Shown: positions 18,823-28,019 of the stretch, in pieces
How the letters are laid out: the number at the start of each line of letters is the position of its first letter
Numbering within the stretch: position 1 is the stretch's first letter
Assembly (NCBI RefSeq): GCF_000828895.1
Contig: NZ_AP014568.1
Coordinates: 719,699 to 783,698, forward strand
Source: Serpentinimonas raichei
GTDB lineage: Bacteria > Pseudomonadota > Gammaproteobacteria > Burkholderiales > Burkholderiaceae_C
Direction: 5' to 3'
Length of the DNA: 64,000 nt
Notes under the pieces: model-generated
Told to the model about the DNA's origin: nothing
Seen by the model: the letters and a program-made list of their open reading frames with translations, nothing else
Databases searched by the model: none
Made by a program: the position numbers and the translations under genes

Positions 18823-21669
18823 TCAGGCCGGGGTTTTGGGTTGCGCCAAGGCCGTGTGCGCCGCAGCGCCGCGGCCTTTGCCACCACGCCACAGCCGCAG
18901 CCCCAGCTTGCGCGCCTCTTCCAGCACCAGCACGCTGGCGGCTACGGCCGTGGCCAGCAGCCAGTCGTGCAGACTCAGGTCGGTGGTGTTGAAGAAAGCC
19001 TGCAGCGGCCCCCAGTGCACCACCAGGATCTGCAACGGGATCACCACCCCCAGCGACATCCACAGCCAGCGGTTGGTGAACAGTTGCCGGTTGAAGGCCG
19101 TGCCATGTTCGTTGCGGGCATTGAAGAGGTTGAAGAACTGGAACAGCACGAAAGTGGTCCAGGCCAGCGTGAGCGCATAGGTCTCGCCCTTGGGCTGGGC
19201 GTACCAGAACAGCGCCAGTGTGCCGACCGTCATGCAGAAACCATAAAAAAACAGTTGTGCAATGCGGCTGCCGCTCAAAATGCGCGCATCGGGGCGGCGC
19301 GGCGGCTCGTCCATGACGCCGGTGCGCGGCGGCTCCACCCCCAGGCTCAGGGCGGGCGGCCCGTCCATGATGATGTTGACCCACAAAATCTGCACCGCCG
19401 TAAAGGGTGTGGGCAGTCCCAGCAGGCTGGCGCCCAGCACGGTCTGCATGGCCCCGATGTTGGTCGAGACCTGAAAACGCACGAATTTGACGATGTTGTC
19501 GTAAATGGCGCGGCCCTCGCGCACCGCGCGCACGATGGTGGCGAAGTTGTCGTCGGTGAGCACCATCACCGCGGCTTCTTTGGTGACTTCGGTGCCGGTG
19601 ATGCCCATTGCCACGCCGATGTCGGCGTGTTTCAGCGCCGGGGCGTCGTTGACGCCGTCGCCGGTCATGGCGGTGACGTGGCCGTCGGCCTTGAGCGCTT
19701 GCACGATGCGCACCTTGTGTTCGGGCGCCACGCGGGCAAACACGGCGATGCGGTCGATGCGCGCCGCCAGCGCTTCCACGCTGAGCGCATCGAGCTCGCG
19801 CCCCTCGATCACCTCGCCGTGCAGGCCGAGCTCGCGCGCGATCGCCGCCGCCGTGATGCGGTGGTCGCCGGTGATCATCTTGACCTGGATGCCGGCGTGC
19901 TGGCACTGCGCAATGGCCTCGCGCGCCTCCGGGCGCGGCGGGTCGATCAGGCCCACCAGGCCGACCAGCGTCAGCTCCTGGGCGTGCTGCATCAGCTCGC
20001 CGGCGGGGTCGAAGTCGCGCGCTGGCAGGGTTTTGGTGGCCACCGCCAGCACCCGCATGGCCTGGCTGGCCAGGCGCTCGTTCTCGGTCTGCCAGAAAGC
20101 CGCATCGAGCGCGGCTTCGCCCTCGCCCTCACCCACGTCACTGAGCTGGCGGCTGGCGCGCGTGAGCAGCACATCGGGCGCGCCCTTGACATACATGCGC
20201 ACCCACTCGCCGTCGTGGTGGAAGGTGGCTTGGAATTTGTGCGCCGAATCGAAGGGGATTTCGGCAATGCGCGGGTTGTGCGCGGCCAGCGCTTCGGCAT
20301 CGACCCCGCCCTTGGCCGCCAAGGCCAGCAGCGCGCCCTCGGTCGGGTCGCCGATCAGGCGGCCGTCGCGGATGCGGCTGTCGTTGGCCAGCGCCGCCGG
20401 GTGCAGCAGGGGCAGGAAGTCGGGCAGGGCGGCACGGTCGGCGGCATCGGCGGCAGCGATCAGGCCCGCTGCGGTGTAGCCTTCGCCCGAGACGGTGAAG
20501 CGGCGCTGCCTGAAAACCAGACTGCGCGCGCTCATCTGGTTTAGGGTCAGGGTGCCGGTCTTGTCGGAGCAGATCACGGTGGTGCAGCCCAGGGTTTCGA
20601 CCGCCGTCATGCGCTTGACGATGGCGCGGTGCTGCGCCATTGCGAACATGCCCAGCGCCAGCGTGACGGTGAGCACGGCCGGCAGGCCGTCGGGGGTGGC
20701 GGCCACGGCCAGCGCCAGCGAGGTCAGCAGCAGGTTGGCCAGTTCATCGCCGCGCCACATGCCGAGGGTAAAAATCACCGTCACCACGATGGCGGCGATC
20801 AGCACCAGCTTGCGCGCCAGCCCATCGATCTGCTTTTGCAGCGGGGTGGCACCGGTTTCGGCCTTGGCCAGCATGTCGGCCAGGCGGCCCATCTCGGTGC
20901 CCATGCCGGTGCCGGTGACGAGCAGCTCGGCACGCCCGCGCGTGACGCCGGTGTTCATGAATGCCATGTTGAGGCGGTCGCCCAGCGGGGCCGCCAGCGG
21001 CGCCACGAAGGCCGCGTCTTTGCCCACGGTGTGCGACTCGCCGGTGAGGGCCGCTTCGTCGATCTCCACATTGTGCGCCGCCAGCAGACGGCCGTCGGCC
21101 GGAACCCGGTCCCCGGCTTCGAGCAGCACCACGTCGCCGGGAACGAGGGTGCTGGCTTCGATTTCTTCTACGCGACCGCTGCGGCGCACACGCGCTAGGG
21201 GGGCCAGCATTTTTTTCAAGGCCGCAAGCGTTTTCTCGGCCCGGTACTCCTGCCAAAAGCCCAGCACGGCGTTGAAGCACACCACCACCAGGATCACGGT
21301 CACGCTCTTGAAGTCGCCGATGAAGGCGGCCAGCACCGCGGCGACCAGCAAGATGATGATCAGCATGCTCTTGAATTGATCGAGCAAACCGCGCCAGAGC
21401 GGGCGCGGTGGCGGTTCGGCGAGCTTATTGGCGCCGTGCTGCTGCAGGCGCTGCGCGGCCTCTAGTGGGCTCAGGCCCGGCGCGGACTCGACGCCGAGCT
21501 GCAGCGCACAGGCTGGCGCGCTCAGGGTGTGCCATGGCGGGCTGCTGGAAGTGGCAGCAGGGGCCGCGGGGGTGGCCTCAGGCGCTGCGGCCGAATTTGG
21601 GGCCGGATTGGGGTCAAGGCGAGGCGGGGCGGTCATGGTGTGGGCTTTCGCGTTTGGGTGCCCAGCCAT
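18823..21669 (-). CDS. PMR1/SPCA-like P-type cation-transporting ATPase (P2A)
   Basis: A 948-residue cation pump of the inner membrane, probably exporting Ca2+ or Mn2+. Motifs in order: actuator LTGES, TM4 ATPDGLPAV (about residues 321-329), phosphorylation site CSDKTGTLTLNQM, nucleotide-domain KGAPDVLL, TGDHRITAAAIARELG, MTGDGVNDAPALKHADIG, and TM6 NIIMDGPPALSLG with the ion-binding Asn/Asp pair of PMR1. TM4 normally reads PEGLP in Ca2+ pumps; here Glu is Asp. An Ala/Pro-rich N-terminal tail of about 45 residues precedes the cation-ATPase N domain. The start at 21669 is uncertain; ATG 21636 is equally possible. It is convergent with the ygiQ-like gene. Confidence 0.88.
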   Translation of the reverse strand: MAGHPNAKAHTMTAPPRLDPNPAPNSAAAPEATPAAPAATSSSPPWHTLSAPACALQLGVESAPGLSPLEAAQRLQQHGANKLAEPPPRPLWRGLLDQFKSMLIIILLVAAVLAAFIGDFKSVTVILVVVCFNAVLGFWQEYRAEKTLAALKKMLAPLARVRRSGRVEEIEASTLVPGDVVLLEAGDRVPADGRLLAAHNVEIDEAALTGESHTVGKDAAFVAPLAAPLGDRLNMAFMNTGVTRGRAELLVTGTGMGTEMGRLADMLAKAETGATPLQKQIDGLARKLVLIAAIVVTVIFTLGMWRGDELANLLLTSLALAVAATPDGLPAVLTVTLALGMFAMAQHRAIVKRMTAVETLGCTTVICSDKTGTLTLNQMSARSLVFRQRRFTVSGEGYTAAGLIAAADAADRAALPDFLPLLHPAALANDSRIRDGRLIGDPTEGALLALAAKGGVDAEALAAHNPRIAEIPFDSAHKFQATFHHDGEWVRMYVKGAPDVLLTRASRQLSDVGEGEGEAALDAAFWQTENERLASQAMRVLAVATKTLPARDFDPAGELMQHAQELTLVGLVGLIDPPRPEAREAIAQCQHAGIQVKMITGDHRITAAAIARELGLHGEVIEGRELDALSVEALAARIDRIAVFARVAPEHKVRIVQALKADGHVTAMTGDGVNDAPALKHADIGVAMGITGTEVTKEAAVMVLTDDNFATIVRAVREGRAIYDNIVKFVRFQVSTNIGAMQTVLGASLLGLPTPFTAVQILWVNIIMDGPPALSLGVEPPRTGVMDEPPRRPDARILSGSRIAQLFFYGFCMTVGTLALFWYAQPKGETYALTLAWTTFVLFQFFNLFNARNEHGTAFNRQLFTNRWLWMSLGVVIPLQILVVHWGPLQAFFNTTDLSLHDWLLATAVAASVLVLEEARKLGLRLWRGGKGRGAAAHTALAQPKTPA

Positions 21670-21725
21670 GATACGCCTGCCATTTGGCAGAAACGAGTTA
21701 GAAGCCGCGTTGCCAGTGCCCCAAA

Positions 21726-21744
21726 CCTCAGCTTGGGGCTGAGG
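21726..21744 (-). terminator. Short hairpin downstream of the SDR gene, possible terminator
   Basis: CCTCAGC (21726-21732) and GCTGAGG (21738-21744) form a 7-bp stem with a 5-nt loop, 27 bp past the SDR stop on the minus strand. On that strand it is followed only by TTTGGGG, a poor T run, so termination is uncertain. Confidence 0.35.
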
Positions 21745-21770
21745 GTTCGTTCGTAAATTTTCGACTTGGC

Positions 21771-22514
21771 TTAAACCGTCATGCCGCCGCAGACTTCAAG
21801 CACCGCGCCATTGACGTAGCTGGCCTCGTCGCTGGCCAAGAAGGCATAGACGTTGGCGATTTCCAGCGGCTGCGCCAGCCGCTTGAGCGGCACCCGGCTT
21901 TCCATCTCTTTGAGCACTTTGTCGGGGATGGTGCGCAGGATCGGGGTATCCACAAAGCCCGGCGCCACGGCGTTGACGCGCACGCCTTTGGGGCCGAGTT
22001 CGCGGCTCCAGGTTTTGGTGAAGCCGATCACGCCAAACTTGCTGGCGGCGTAGTTGGTCTGGCCAAAGTTGCCGTAAATCCCCACCACACTGGAGGCGTT
22101 GAGGATCACGCCTGCGCCTTGCGCCACCATGGCATCGGCCACCGCCTGGCTGCAATGGAAGACGCCACGCAAATTCACGTCGAGCACGCGATCGAACTGC
22201 TCCAAGCTCATTTTTTGCAGCCGGGCGTCTTGGGTGATGCCGGCGTTGTTGACCAGCACGTCGATGCGGCCGTATTGCTGCAACACCTCGGCCACCAGCG
22301 CATCGACCTGGGGGCGTTGCGTCACGTCGAGCACCCGCCCGAGCGCCTGTGCACCCAGGGCCTGGCACTGAGCCACCACCTCGTCGATGGCGCTCTGGCG
22401 CAGGTCGCAGACCACCACGGTGGCCCCTTCGGCGGCGAATTTGAGGGCGGTGGCGGCCCCGATGCCTTGGGCGGCACCGGTGATGAGGCAGATTTTGTTT
22501 TGTAGGCGTTTCAT
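21771..22514 (-). CDS. Short-chain dehydrogenase/reductase, FabG-like 3-oxoacyl reductase
   Basis: Classical SDR of 247 residues, expected to be NADPH-dependent. The cofactor motif is TGAAQGIG near residues 12-19, then NNAG, and the catalytic Ser-Tyr-Lys in [10 protein letters not shown] and [19 protein letters not shown] and a C-terminal GAVLEVCGG complete the FabG pattern. No other fatty-acid synthesis genes adjoin it, so it may serve as a general 3-oxoacyl reductase or in polyhydroxyalkanoate metabolism (phaR lies 3 kb away) rather than as the housekeeping fabG. It lies between cydB and the cation ATPase on the same strand. Confidence 0.85.
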   Translation of the reverse strand: MKRLQNKICLITGAAQGIGAATALKFAAEGATVVVCDLRQSAIDEVVAQCQALGAQALGRVLDVTQRPQVDALVAEVLQQYGRIDVLVNNAGITQDARLQKMSLEQFDRVLDVNLRGVFHCSQAVADAMVAQGAGVILNASSVVGIYGNFGQTNYAASKFGVIGFTKTWSRELGPKGVRVNAVAPGFVDTPILRTIPDKVLKEMESRVPLKRLAQPLEIANVYAFLASDEASYVNGAVLEVCGGMTV

Positions 22515-22611
22515 GGGCGGTATGGGTAGAAGGGTGAAGCCAAGCGCACAAAGCTAGCACAGCCGCCTTGCGCCAAGCTGATGGCTTGCCACCCCCGCTA
22601 CCCTGCCGGCC

Positions 22612-23634
22612 TCAGGTGTAATCCGCTATCTGTGCCTTGCCCCCAAACACCCGGTACACAAACAGCGACGAAGCGATGATGATCGGCAGCATCACGCAGG
22701 CGCCGAGGAAAATTAGCCAGAGGGCTTCGGGCGAGGCCGCCGCTTGCCACAGCGTCATTTGATCGATCACCAAATACGGGAACAGGCTGTAGGCCAAGCC
22801 GTAAAACGCCAGCAGGAAAATGCCCACTGTGGCCGCAAAGGGCACCGCAGTGCCGTACTCGTTGCCTTGCTGCAACCGGGTTGGCAGCCGCTCTAGGCTG
22901 CGCCAGATGAGGTAAAACAGCAGCAGCGTCATGAGCGGAATCGGGGCCAGCAGCACCACCCAAGGCAGGCTAAACCACTTGTCGAAAATGCGTTCGGAGG
23001 CAAAGGGCGTGGCCAGCGACACCGCCGCAACGCCCAGCGCGGTCCACCACAGGCTGGCCTTGGCCCAGCGCAACGCCTGTTGCTGCAGCGCGCCGCTGGT
23101 CTTGAAGATCAGCCAGCCGGCCCCGAGCAAGCAGTAGCCCGCCACCAGGCACACGGCAATCAGGCTGGCAAAGGCAAAGGCGGCCCAGCCGCTGGCAAAA
23201 CCCAGCACCATCGATCCCAGCATATGGCCTTGGGCCAGCGTGGCAATCAGCGAACCAGCCCAGAAAGCCTGGTTCCAACCCGCCTTGTGTTCGGGTGCGG
23301 CCTTGGAGCGAAATTTGAACGCCACGCCGCGCAGGCACAGGCCGAACAGCATCAGCGCCACCGGCAGGTACAACGCGGTCAGGACCACCCCGTGCGCCAG
23401 CGGGAACGCAACCATCAGCAGGCCCACCCCAAGCACCAACCAGGTTTCGTTGGCGTCCCAAAAGGGGCCGATGGAGGCAATCATCACGTCTTTGTCCGGA
23501 TCGGTGGCGCGGCGCAGCAAGATGCCCACGCCAAGGTCGTAACCGTCCAGAATCACGTAGGCCAGCATGCTCAGGCCGAGCAGCAGGTAGAAGGCCAGCG
23601 GCAACCAGCCGGCTGGCGTCATCAGGTCGGGCAT
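22612..23634 (-). CDS. cydB: Cytochrome bd-type (CIO-like) quinol oxidase subunit II
   Basis: A 340-residue integral membrane protein with about eight or nine predicted helices. It partners CydA in the terminal oxidase that reduces O2 with quinol. Family landmarks: AYVILDGYDLGVGIL near the N-terminus, GPFWDANETWLVLG and the C-terminal FLGACVMLPIIIASSLFVYRVF. ATG 23634 follows the cydA stop by one base with AAAGGTG as ribosome binding site; a GTG at 23643 overlapping cydA is an alternative. It is the last gene of gbsR-cydA-cydB. No small cydX-like ORF is evident in the 97 bp after it. Confidence 0.93.
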   Translation of the reverse strand: MPDLMTPAGWLPLAFYLLLGLSMLAYVILDGYDLGVGILLRRATDPDKDVMIASIGPFWDANETWLVLGVGLLMVAFPLAHGVVLTALYLPVALMLFGLCLRGVAFKFRSKAAPEHKAGWNQAFWAGSLIATLAQGHMLGSMVLGFASGWAAFAFASLIAVCLVAGYCLLGAGWLIFKTSGALQQQALRWAKASLWWTALGVAAVSLATPFASERIFDKWFSLPWVVLLAPIPLMTLLLFYLIWRSLERLPTRLQQGNEYGTAVPFAATVGIFLLAFYGLAYSLFPYLVIDQMTLWQAAASPEALWLIFLGACVMLPIIIASSLFVYRVFGGKAQIADYT

Positions 23635-23635
23635 G

Positions 23636-25030
23636 TCAAACACCTTTGGGCTCCAATGCAGTTACGGGCAGGGTCGGGCTGGGTGGCTCGGGAGCCTTCG
23701 GCTTGGGCTCCAGCAATTCAGCCGGGCCGGCCTTTTTGGCCAAGCGGAACAACACCGCGATGTAAGCCGTCAGCAGCACGGCATAGAGCAGCAAGTAACC
23801 GGTCAGCGTCATGGCGATCTGCGGGCCGGGCACCGGGCCAGCCGCGTCGGCCACCAGCTGCAAGCCCTGCACCATCCAAGGCTGGCGCCCGATTTCGGTG
23901 GTGTACCAGCCGGCCAGCACCGCCACCCAGCCCGAAAAAGTCATCAGAAACAGCACGCGCGCCAACAGCACCGAGGGCTCACTGCCTTGGCGGCGCAAGC
24001 GCCACGCGGCCCAAAAGCCCACCACCAGCATCGCCACGCCGATGCCCACCATCACCCTAAAGGTCCAAAACACCACCGCCACGGGCGGGTGCTTGCCCTC
24101 GAATTCGTTCAAGCCCTTGAGCTCGCCGTCCGGGTCGTGGGTGAGAATAATGGAGGCCAGCTTGGGGATTTCGATGGCAAAGTGGGTGGTGCGCGCTTCT
24201 TCGTCAGGAAAGCCAAACAGCACCAGCGGCACCCCGCGATCGGTTTCCCAGATGGCCTCGATGGCGGCGATTTTGGCCGGCTGGTATTTGAGTGTGTTCA
24301 GGCCGTGCAGGTCGCCAATGAAGATTTGCAAAGGAATAAGCAGCGCACCCATGAAGGCCCCCGTGCGCAGGGTGGCCAGCACCGCCGCGCTGCGGTCGCC
24401 GCGCAGCCAGCGCCACGCCGACAGACCGGCAATCAAGAAGGCCACGGTCAGGAACGAGGCCACCATCATGTGCGAAAAGCGGTAGGGGAAGGAGGGGTTG
24501 AAGATGATCGCCCACCAGTCGGTGGCGTGCGCCACGCCGTCGCGCATCTCAAAGCCGGCCGGGGTGTGCATCCACGAGCTCAGCACCAAAATCCAGAACG
24601 CTGACAGGGTGGTGGCCAGCGCCACCATCAGGGTCGAGAGGGTGTGCACCCGGTTGCTGACGCGGTTGAAGCCAAACAACATCACGCCAACGAAGATGGC
24701 CTCGATGAAAAAGGCCGTCAGCACCTCGTAGGCCAGCAGCGGGCCAGCGATGTTGCCAAAGGTGTTCATGAAGCCCGGCCAGTTGGTGCCGAACTGAAAG
24801 CTCATGATGATGCCGCTCACCACCCCGAGCGAAAAACTGAGCGCGAACACTTTCACCCACAAGGCGTAGGCGTCCATCCATTTCATATCCGCCGTGCGGT
24901 GGTAGCGCCACTTGAAGAACAGCAGCACCCACGCCAAGCCGATGGTGATGGTGGGAAACAGGATGTGAAAGCTGATGTTGGCGGCAAACTGGATGCGCGC
25001 TAGCAGCAGCGGGTCGAGGAAATCAAGCAT
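23636..25030 (-). CDS. cydA: Cytochrome bd-type (CIO-like) quinol oxidase subunit I
   Basis: Heme-binding subunit of the bd oxidase, 464 residues. It begins MLDFLDPLLLARIQFAANIS, where the His of the low-spin-heme region follows (FHILFPTITIG). SGIIMSFQFGTNWPGF, GFNRVSNRVHTLST and WYTTEIGRQPW are present. The quinol-binding Q loop is short, as in cyanide-insensitive oxidases, rather than the long E. coli form. ATG 25030 has GGAGG five bases upstream and overlaps the gbsR-type gene by 8 bp, so the regulator and oxidase are translationally coupled. The C-terminus is Pro/Glu rich. Confidence 0.94.
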   Translation of the reverse strand: MLDFLDPLLLARIQFAANISFHILFPTITIGLAWVLLFFKWRYHRTADMKWMDAYALWVKVFALSFSLGVVSGIIMSFQFGTNWPGFMNTFGNIAGPLLAYEVLTAFFIEAIFVGVMLFGFNRVSNRVHTLSTLMVALATTLSAFWILVLSSWMHTPAGFEMRDGVAHATDWWAIIFNPSFPYRFSHMMVASFLTVAFLIAGLSAWRWLRGDRSAAVLATLRTGAFMGALLIPLQIFIGDLHGLNTLKYQPAKIAAIEAIWETDRGVPLVLFGFPDEEARTTHFAIEIPKLASIILTHDPDGELKGLNEFEGKHPPVAVVFWTFRVMVGIGVAMLVVGFWAAWRLRRQGSEPSVLLARVLFLMTFSGWVAVLAGWYTTEIGRQPWMVQGLQLVADAAGPVPGPQIAMTLTGYLLLYAVLLTAYIAVLFRLAKKAGPAELLEPKPKAPEPPSPTLPVTALEPKGV

Positions 25031-25571
25031 TTTTGCCTCCAATGAAACGGTCTCTGGCATCAAGCAGCTTGCCCACTTTGCGGCCAAGCTTCATCAATTC
25101 GACCACGCGCTCGCGGTCCATTTCTCGCACCTCCTCGAACCAGCTCGTGGCTAGTTCAATCAGATCGTGCATTTCGCGCATGCGCTCTTGGGCATGTTTG
25201 TCCACCGGGTCGACCACCGGCTCCAGCAGCGCATCGCGCAACATCGACAAGGTGGGGTCCACCTCGCGCTTGCGCCGCTGCTCGGCCAAGGTCTGAAAGA
25301 TCGCCCACACGTCTTCGGGGGCTGAAAAATACTCGCGCCGGTCACCCGGCAGGTGTTGCAAGCGCACCAAGCCCCAGCTTTGCAGCTCTTTCAGGCCCAT
25401 GCTCACGTTGGAGCGCGAAAATCCCAGTGCGTCGGCGATGTCTTCGGCGTTGAGGGGTTGCGGCGACACAAACAACAGGGCATACATCTGCCCCACGGTG
25501 CGGTTGATGCCCCAGCGGCTGCCCATTTCGCCAAAGTGCAGCACGAAGCGTTGGACCAAAGGTGTATTCAT
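25023..25571 (-). CDS. GbsR/MarR-family transcriptional repressor
   Basis: A 182-residue winged-helix regulator of the GbsR branch of MarR proteins. Helix-turn-helix about residues 38-75: LNAEDIADALGFSRSNVSMG followed by the wing LQHLPGDRREYFSAP. A coiled C-terminal half (residues 90-175) is typical for dimerisation. It is the first gene of the operon with cydA and cydB and overlaps cydA. Its position and the palindrome over its own promoter suggest it autoregulates and represses the oxidase. GbsR proteins often sense small metabolites; the ligand here is unknown. Confidence 0.88.
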   Translation of the reverse strand: MNTPLVQRFVLHFGEMGSRWGINRTVGQMYALLFVSPQPLNAEDIADALGFSRSNVSMGLKELQSWGLVRLQHLPGDRREYFSAPEDVWAIFQTLAEQRRKREVDPTLSMLRDALLEPVVDPVDKHAQERMREMHDLIELATSWFEEVREMDRERVVELMKLGRKVGKLLDARDRFIGGKNA

Positions 25572-25582
25572 GGTTTGCTGTT

Positions 25583-25602
25583 ATTTCAGAAATTTGTGAA
25601 AT
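25583..25602. promoter_or_regulatory. 20-bp near-perfect palindrome, probable operator of the gbsR-cydAB operon
   Basis: ATTTCAGAAA and TTTGTGAAAT are reverse complements at nine of ten positions. The site lies 12 bp upstream of the regulator's ATG and directly downstream of, and touching, its likely -10 element. That is where a repressor would block transcription. Confidence 0.6.
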
Positions 25603-25628
25603 TGTAGGTTTTGTTGATTAACCTCAAA
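25601..25628 (-). promoter_or_regulatory. Likely promoter of gbsR-cydA-cydB
   Basis: On the minus strand TACAAT (25601-25606) is a good -10. TTGAGG (25622-25627, 15-bp spacer) or TTTGAG (25623-25628, 16-bp spacer) is a plausible -35. The region is AT rich compared with its surroundings and overlaps the palindrome at 25583-25602. Confidence 0.5.
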
Positions 25629-25747
25629 CTTGACCAGTGCTTAGGGTGATGAGGGCGAGCCGCTCAGACCCCTTGGCTGCAACCCCGGCTGCTCTGCCTC
25701 TACAATCGGAGGCGGCTCACACAAGCCGCTTGGGCTGTGTGGGTTGC

Positions 25748-26320
25748 ATGCCCACTTCCCTTGTGTCAGGCCGTTATCGCCTTCCCACCGCCCAGAAAGC
25801 CCGCACCGTGCAAGACCCCCAGGCTTTAGAAGCGCCCGCGCCCGGCCATTCGCTGCGCGTGATCAAAAAGTACCCCAACCGCCGCCTCTACGACACCGAA
25901 ACCTCGGCCTACATCACGCTGGCCGAAGTCAAGGAGCTGGTGATGCGGGTGCAGCCCTTCGTGGTGCGCGACGCCAAGAGCGGCGAAGACCTCACGCGCA
26001 GCATCCTGCTGCAAATCATTTTGGAAGAAGAAAGCGCCGGCGTGCCGCTGTTTTCCGAGAAGCTGCTGGCCAACCTGATCCGCTTCTACGGCCACTCGAT
26101 GCAGGCCAATATGGGCCACTACCTGGAAAAAAACCTGCAAATCTTCATGGATGTGCAGCAAAAAATGGCCGACCAGGCCAAAGACCTCACGCCCGAGCTG
26201 TGGCAGCAGTTCGTCAAAGCGCAGGCCCCGCTGATGCTGGGCAACTACTACAGCCAGTCGCAGCACGCGCTGGCGCAGATGCAAGAGCAGATGCTGGCCG
26301 CCTTCGGGCTCAAGCGCTGA
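25748..26320 (+). CDS. phaR: Polyhydroxyalkanoate synthesis repressor PhaR
   Basis: DNA-binding repressor of phasin and PHA genes that senses PHA granules. The conserved N-terminal PHB/PHA accumulation domain starts VIKKYPNRRLYDTETSAYITL and continues VRDAKSGEDLTRSILLQII. The second domain contains FSEKLLANLIRFYGHSMQ, and the C-terminus is Gln rich. The start is uncertain: ATG 25748 is used here, GTG 25808 is possible. A -10-like TACAAT at 25701-25706 argues against the earlier in-frame GTG 25637 and ATG 25649. With ATG 25748 the protein has 190 residues. No PHA synthase gene lies in the window. Confidence 0.9.
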   Translation: MPTSLVSGRYRLPTAQKARTVQDPQALEAPAPGHSLRVIKKYPNRRLYDTETSAYITLAEVKELVMRVQPFVVRDAKSGEDLTRSILLQIILEEESAGVPLFSEKLLANLIRFYGHSMQANMGHYLEKNLQIFMDVQQKMADQAKDLTPELWQQFVKAQAPLMLGNYYSQSQHALAQMQEQMLAAFGLKR

Positions 26321-26378
26321 TTGCCTTCCTGCAACCCCGGTTCGCTGTGCCCCACAGCGAAGCTGAGACAATCGGGGC

Positions 26379-27812
26379 ATGAGTGCAACCCTTGATCCTT
26401 TGGCCCCAGCGGCCTCACACGCGCCCCGGCCCGCGCCCAAAGTGGGCTTCGTCAGCTTGGGCTGCCCCAAGGCTCTGACCGACTCCGAGCTTATCCTGAC
26501 CCGGCTGCACGCCGAGGGTTATCAAACCAGCAAGAGCTACCAGGGGGCCGATCTGGTGATCGTCAACACCTGCGGCTTCATCGACGAGGCGGTGCAAGAA
26601 AGCCTTGACGCCATTGGCGAGGCGCTGGCCGCCAACGGCCGGGTGCTGGTCACCGGCTGCCTGGGCGCGCGCCAAGGTGAGGACGGGGCCAACCTGGTGC
26701 GCCAGATGCACCCCTCGGTGCTGGCCGTGACCGGGCCGCACGCCACCGAGGAAGTGATGCAGGCGGTGCACCAGCACCTGCCACCGCCGCCGCACGACCC
26801 GTTCCTCGATTTGCTGCCCGCGCGTCCCTCACAGGTGATCGAGGGCGTGGGCGTCAAGCTCACGCCGCGCCACTACGCCTACCTAAAAATCAGCGAAGGC
26901 TGCAACCACCGCTGCACCTTTTGCATCATCCCCTCGCTGCGCGGCGACTTGGTGAGCCGCCCGGTGGGCGAGGTGCTGACCGAGGCGCGCAAGCTGTTCG
27001 AGGCCGGGGTCAAGGAGCTGCTGGTGGTGAGCCAAGACACCTCGGCCTACGGCGTCGATGTGCAGTACCGCACCGGCTTTTGGGATGGCCGGCCGATCAA
27101 GAGCAAGCTGTTTGACCTCGTGCGTGCGCTGGGCGAGCTGGCGCGCCCGCACGGGGCCTGGGTGCGGCTGCACTACGTCTATCCCTACCCGCACGTGGAC
27201 GAAATCCTCCCGCTGATGGCCGATGGGCTGGTGCTGCCCTACCTCGACGTGCCGCTGCAACACAGCCACCCGGATGTGCTCAAGCGCATGAAGCGCCCGG
27301 CCAGCGGCGAGCGCAACCTTGAGCGCATCCAGCGCTGGCGCGAGCTCTGCCCGGAACTGGTGCTGCGCAGCACCTTCATCGCCGGTTTCCCGGGCGAGAG
27401 CGAGGCCGAGTTCGAGCACCTGCTGGACTTCGTGGCGCAGGCGCAGATCGACCGCGCCGGCTGCTTTGCCTACTCGCCGGTGCAAGGGGCGGCCGCCAAC
27501 GCGCTGCCTAGTGCACTGCCCGATGCGCTGCGCCACGAGCGCCGGGCGCGCTTCATGGCCGTCGCCGAGGGCGTGGCGGTGGCGCGCTTGCAGCGCCGCG
27601 TGGGGGCCACCATGCAGGTGCTGGTGGACCAGGCGCACAGCCTGGGCAAAAAGGGCGGGGTGGGGCGCAGCTACGCCGACGCGCCCGAGATCGATGGCTT
27701 GGTGCGCCTGTTACCGACCCAAAAAGCCAGCCAGAGCTACCGGGTGGGCGAGTTTGTGCGCGCGCGCATCGTGGCCGCCGAGGGGCACGACCTGGTGGGT
27801 TTGCCGCTTTGA
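26379..27812 (+). CDS. rimO: Ribosomal protein S12 methylthiotransferase RimO
   Basis: Radical SAM enzyme that methylthiolates the conserved Asp of ribosomal protein S12. The N-terminal UPF0004 domain has three cluster cysteines ([28 protein letters not shown]). The radical SAM motif is [17 protein letters not shown] (CX3CX2C), and the C-terminal TRAM domain runs about residues 410-477. The 477-residue length is slightly over the E. coli enzyme (441), the excess lying in the N-terminal Ala/Pro leader and loops. A GACAAT sequence just upstream (26367-26372) resembles a -10 only seven bases from ATG, so the leader may be very short. Confidence 0.96.
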   Translation: MSATLDPLAPAASHAPRPAPKVGFVSLGCPKALTDSELILTRLHAEGYQTSKSYQGADLVIVNTCGFIDEAVQESLDAIGEALAANGRVLVTGCLGARQGEDGANLVRQMHPSVLAVTGPHATEEVMQAVHQHLPPPPHDPFLDLLPARPSQVIEGVGVKLTPRHYAYLKISEGCNHRCTFCIIPSLRGDLVSRPVGEVLTEARKLFEAGVKELLVVSQDTSAYGVDVQYRTGFWDGRPIKSKLFDLVRALGELARPHGAWVRLHYVYPYPHVDEILPLMADGLVLPYLDVPLQHSHPDVLKRMKRPASGERNLERIQRWRELCPELVLRSTFIAGFPGESEAEFEHLLDFVAQAQIDRAGCFAYSPVQGAAANALPSALPDALRHERRARFMAVAEGVAVARLQRRVGATMQVLVDQAHSLGKKGGVGRSYADAPEIDGLVRLLPTQKASQSYRVGEFVRARIVAAEGHDLVGLPL

Positions 27813-27837
27813 GGGGCTGGCGGCGACAAGCAGGCAA

Positions 27838-27880
27838 GAAAAAAGCCTGCGCATTGAATGTGGTTCAATGTGCAGGCTCT
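27838..27880. terminator. Bidirectional intrinsic terminator between rimO and tRNA-Leu
   Basis: AGCCTGCgCATTGAA (27844-27858) pairs with TTCAATGtGCAGGCT (27864-27878) around a TGTGG loop, a 15-bp stem with one mismatch. The A-rich stretch at 27839-27844 gives a good T run on the minus strand, so it best serves the tRNA transcript. On the plus strand it ends rimO with a weaker CTTTGCC tail. Confidence 0.8.
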
Positions 27881-27890
27881 TTGCCTTGTG

Positions 27891-27975
<85 letters not shown>

Positions 27976-27991
27976 TTTCAGATAAGCCGCT

Positions 27992-28019
27992 AGTATAGCA
28001 TGACCCAAACGAGTGAAAA
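27992..28019 (-). promoter_or_regulatory. Likely promoter of tRNA-Leu
   Basis: On the minus strand TATACT (27992-27997) is a good -10, with TTTTCA (28014-28019) as -35 at a 16-bp spacing. It overlaps the start region of the divergent rnr gene. Confidence 0.55.

Noticed and set aside
22515..22611. A cydX-like small gene after cydB
   Set aside because: The 97-bp gap has no short hydrophobic ORF with a ribosome binding site on the minus strand.
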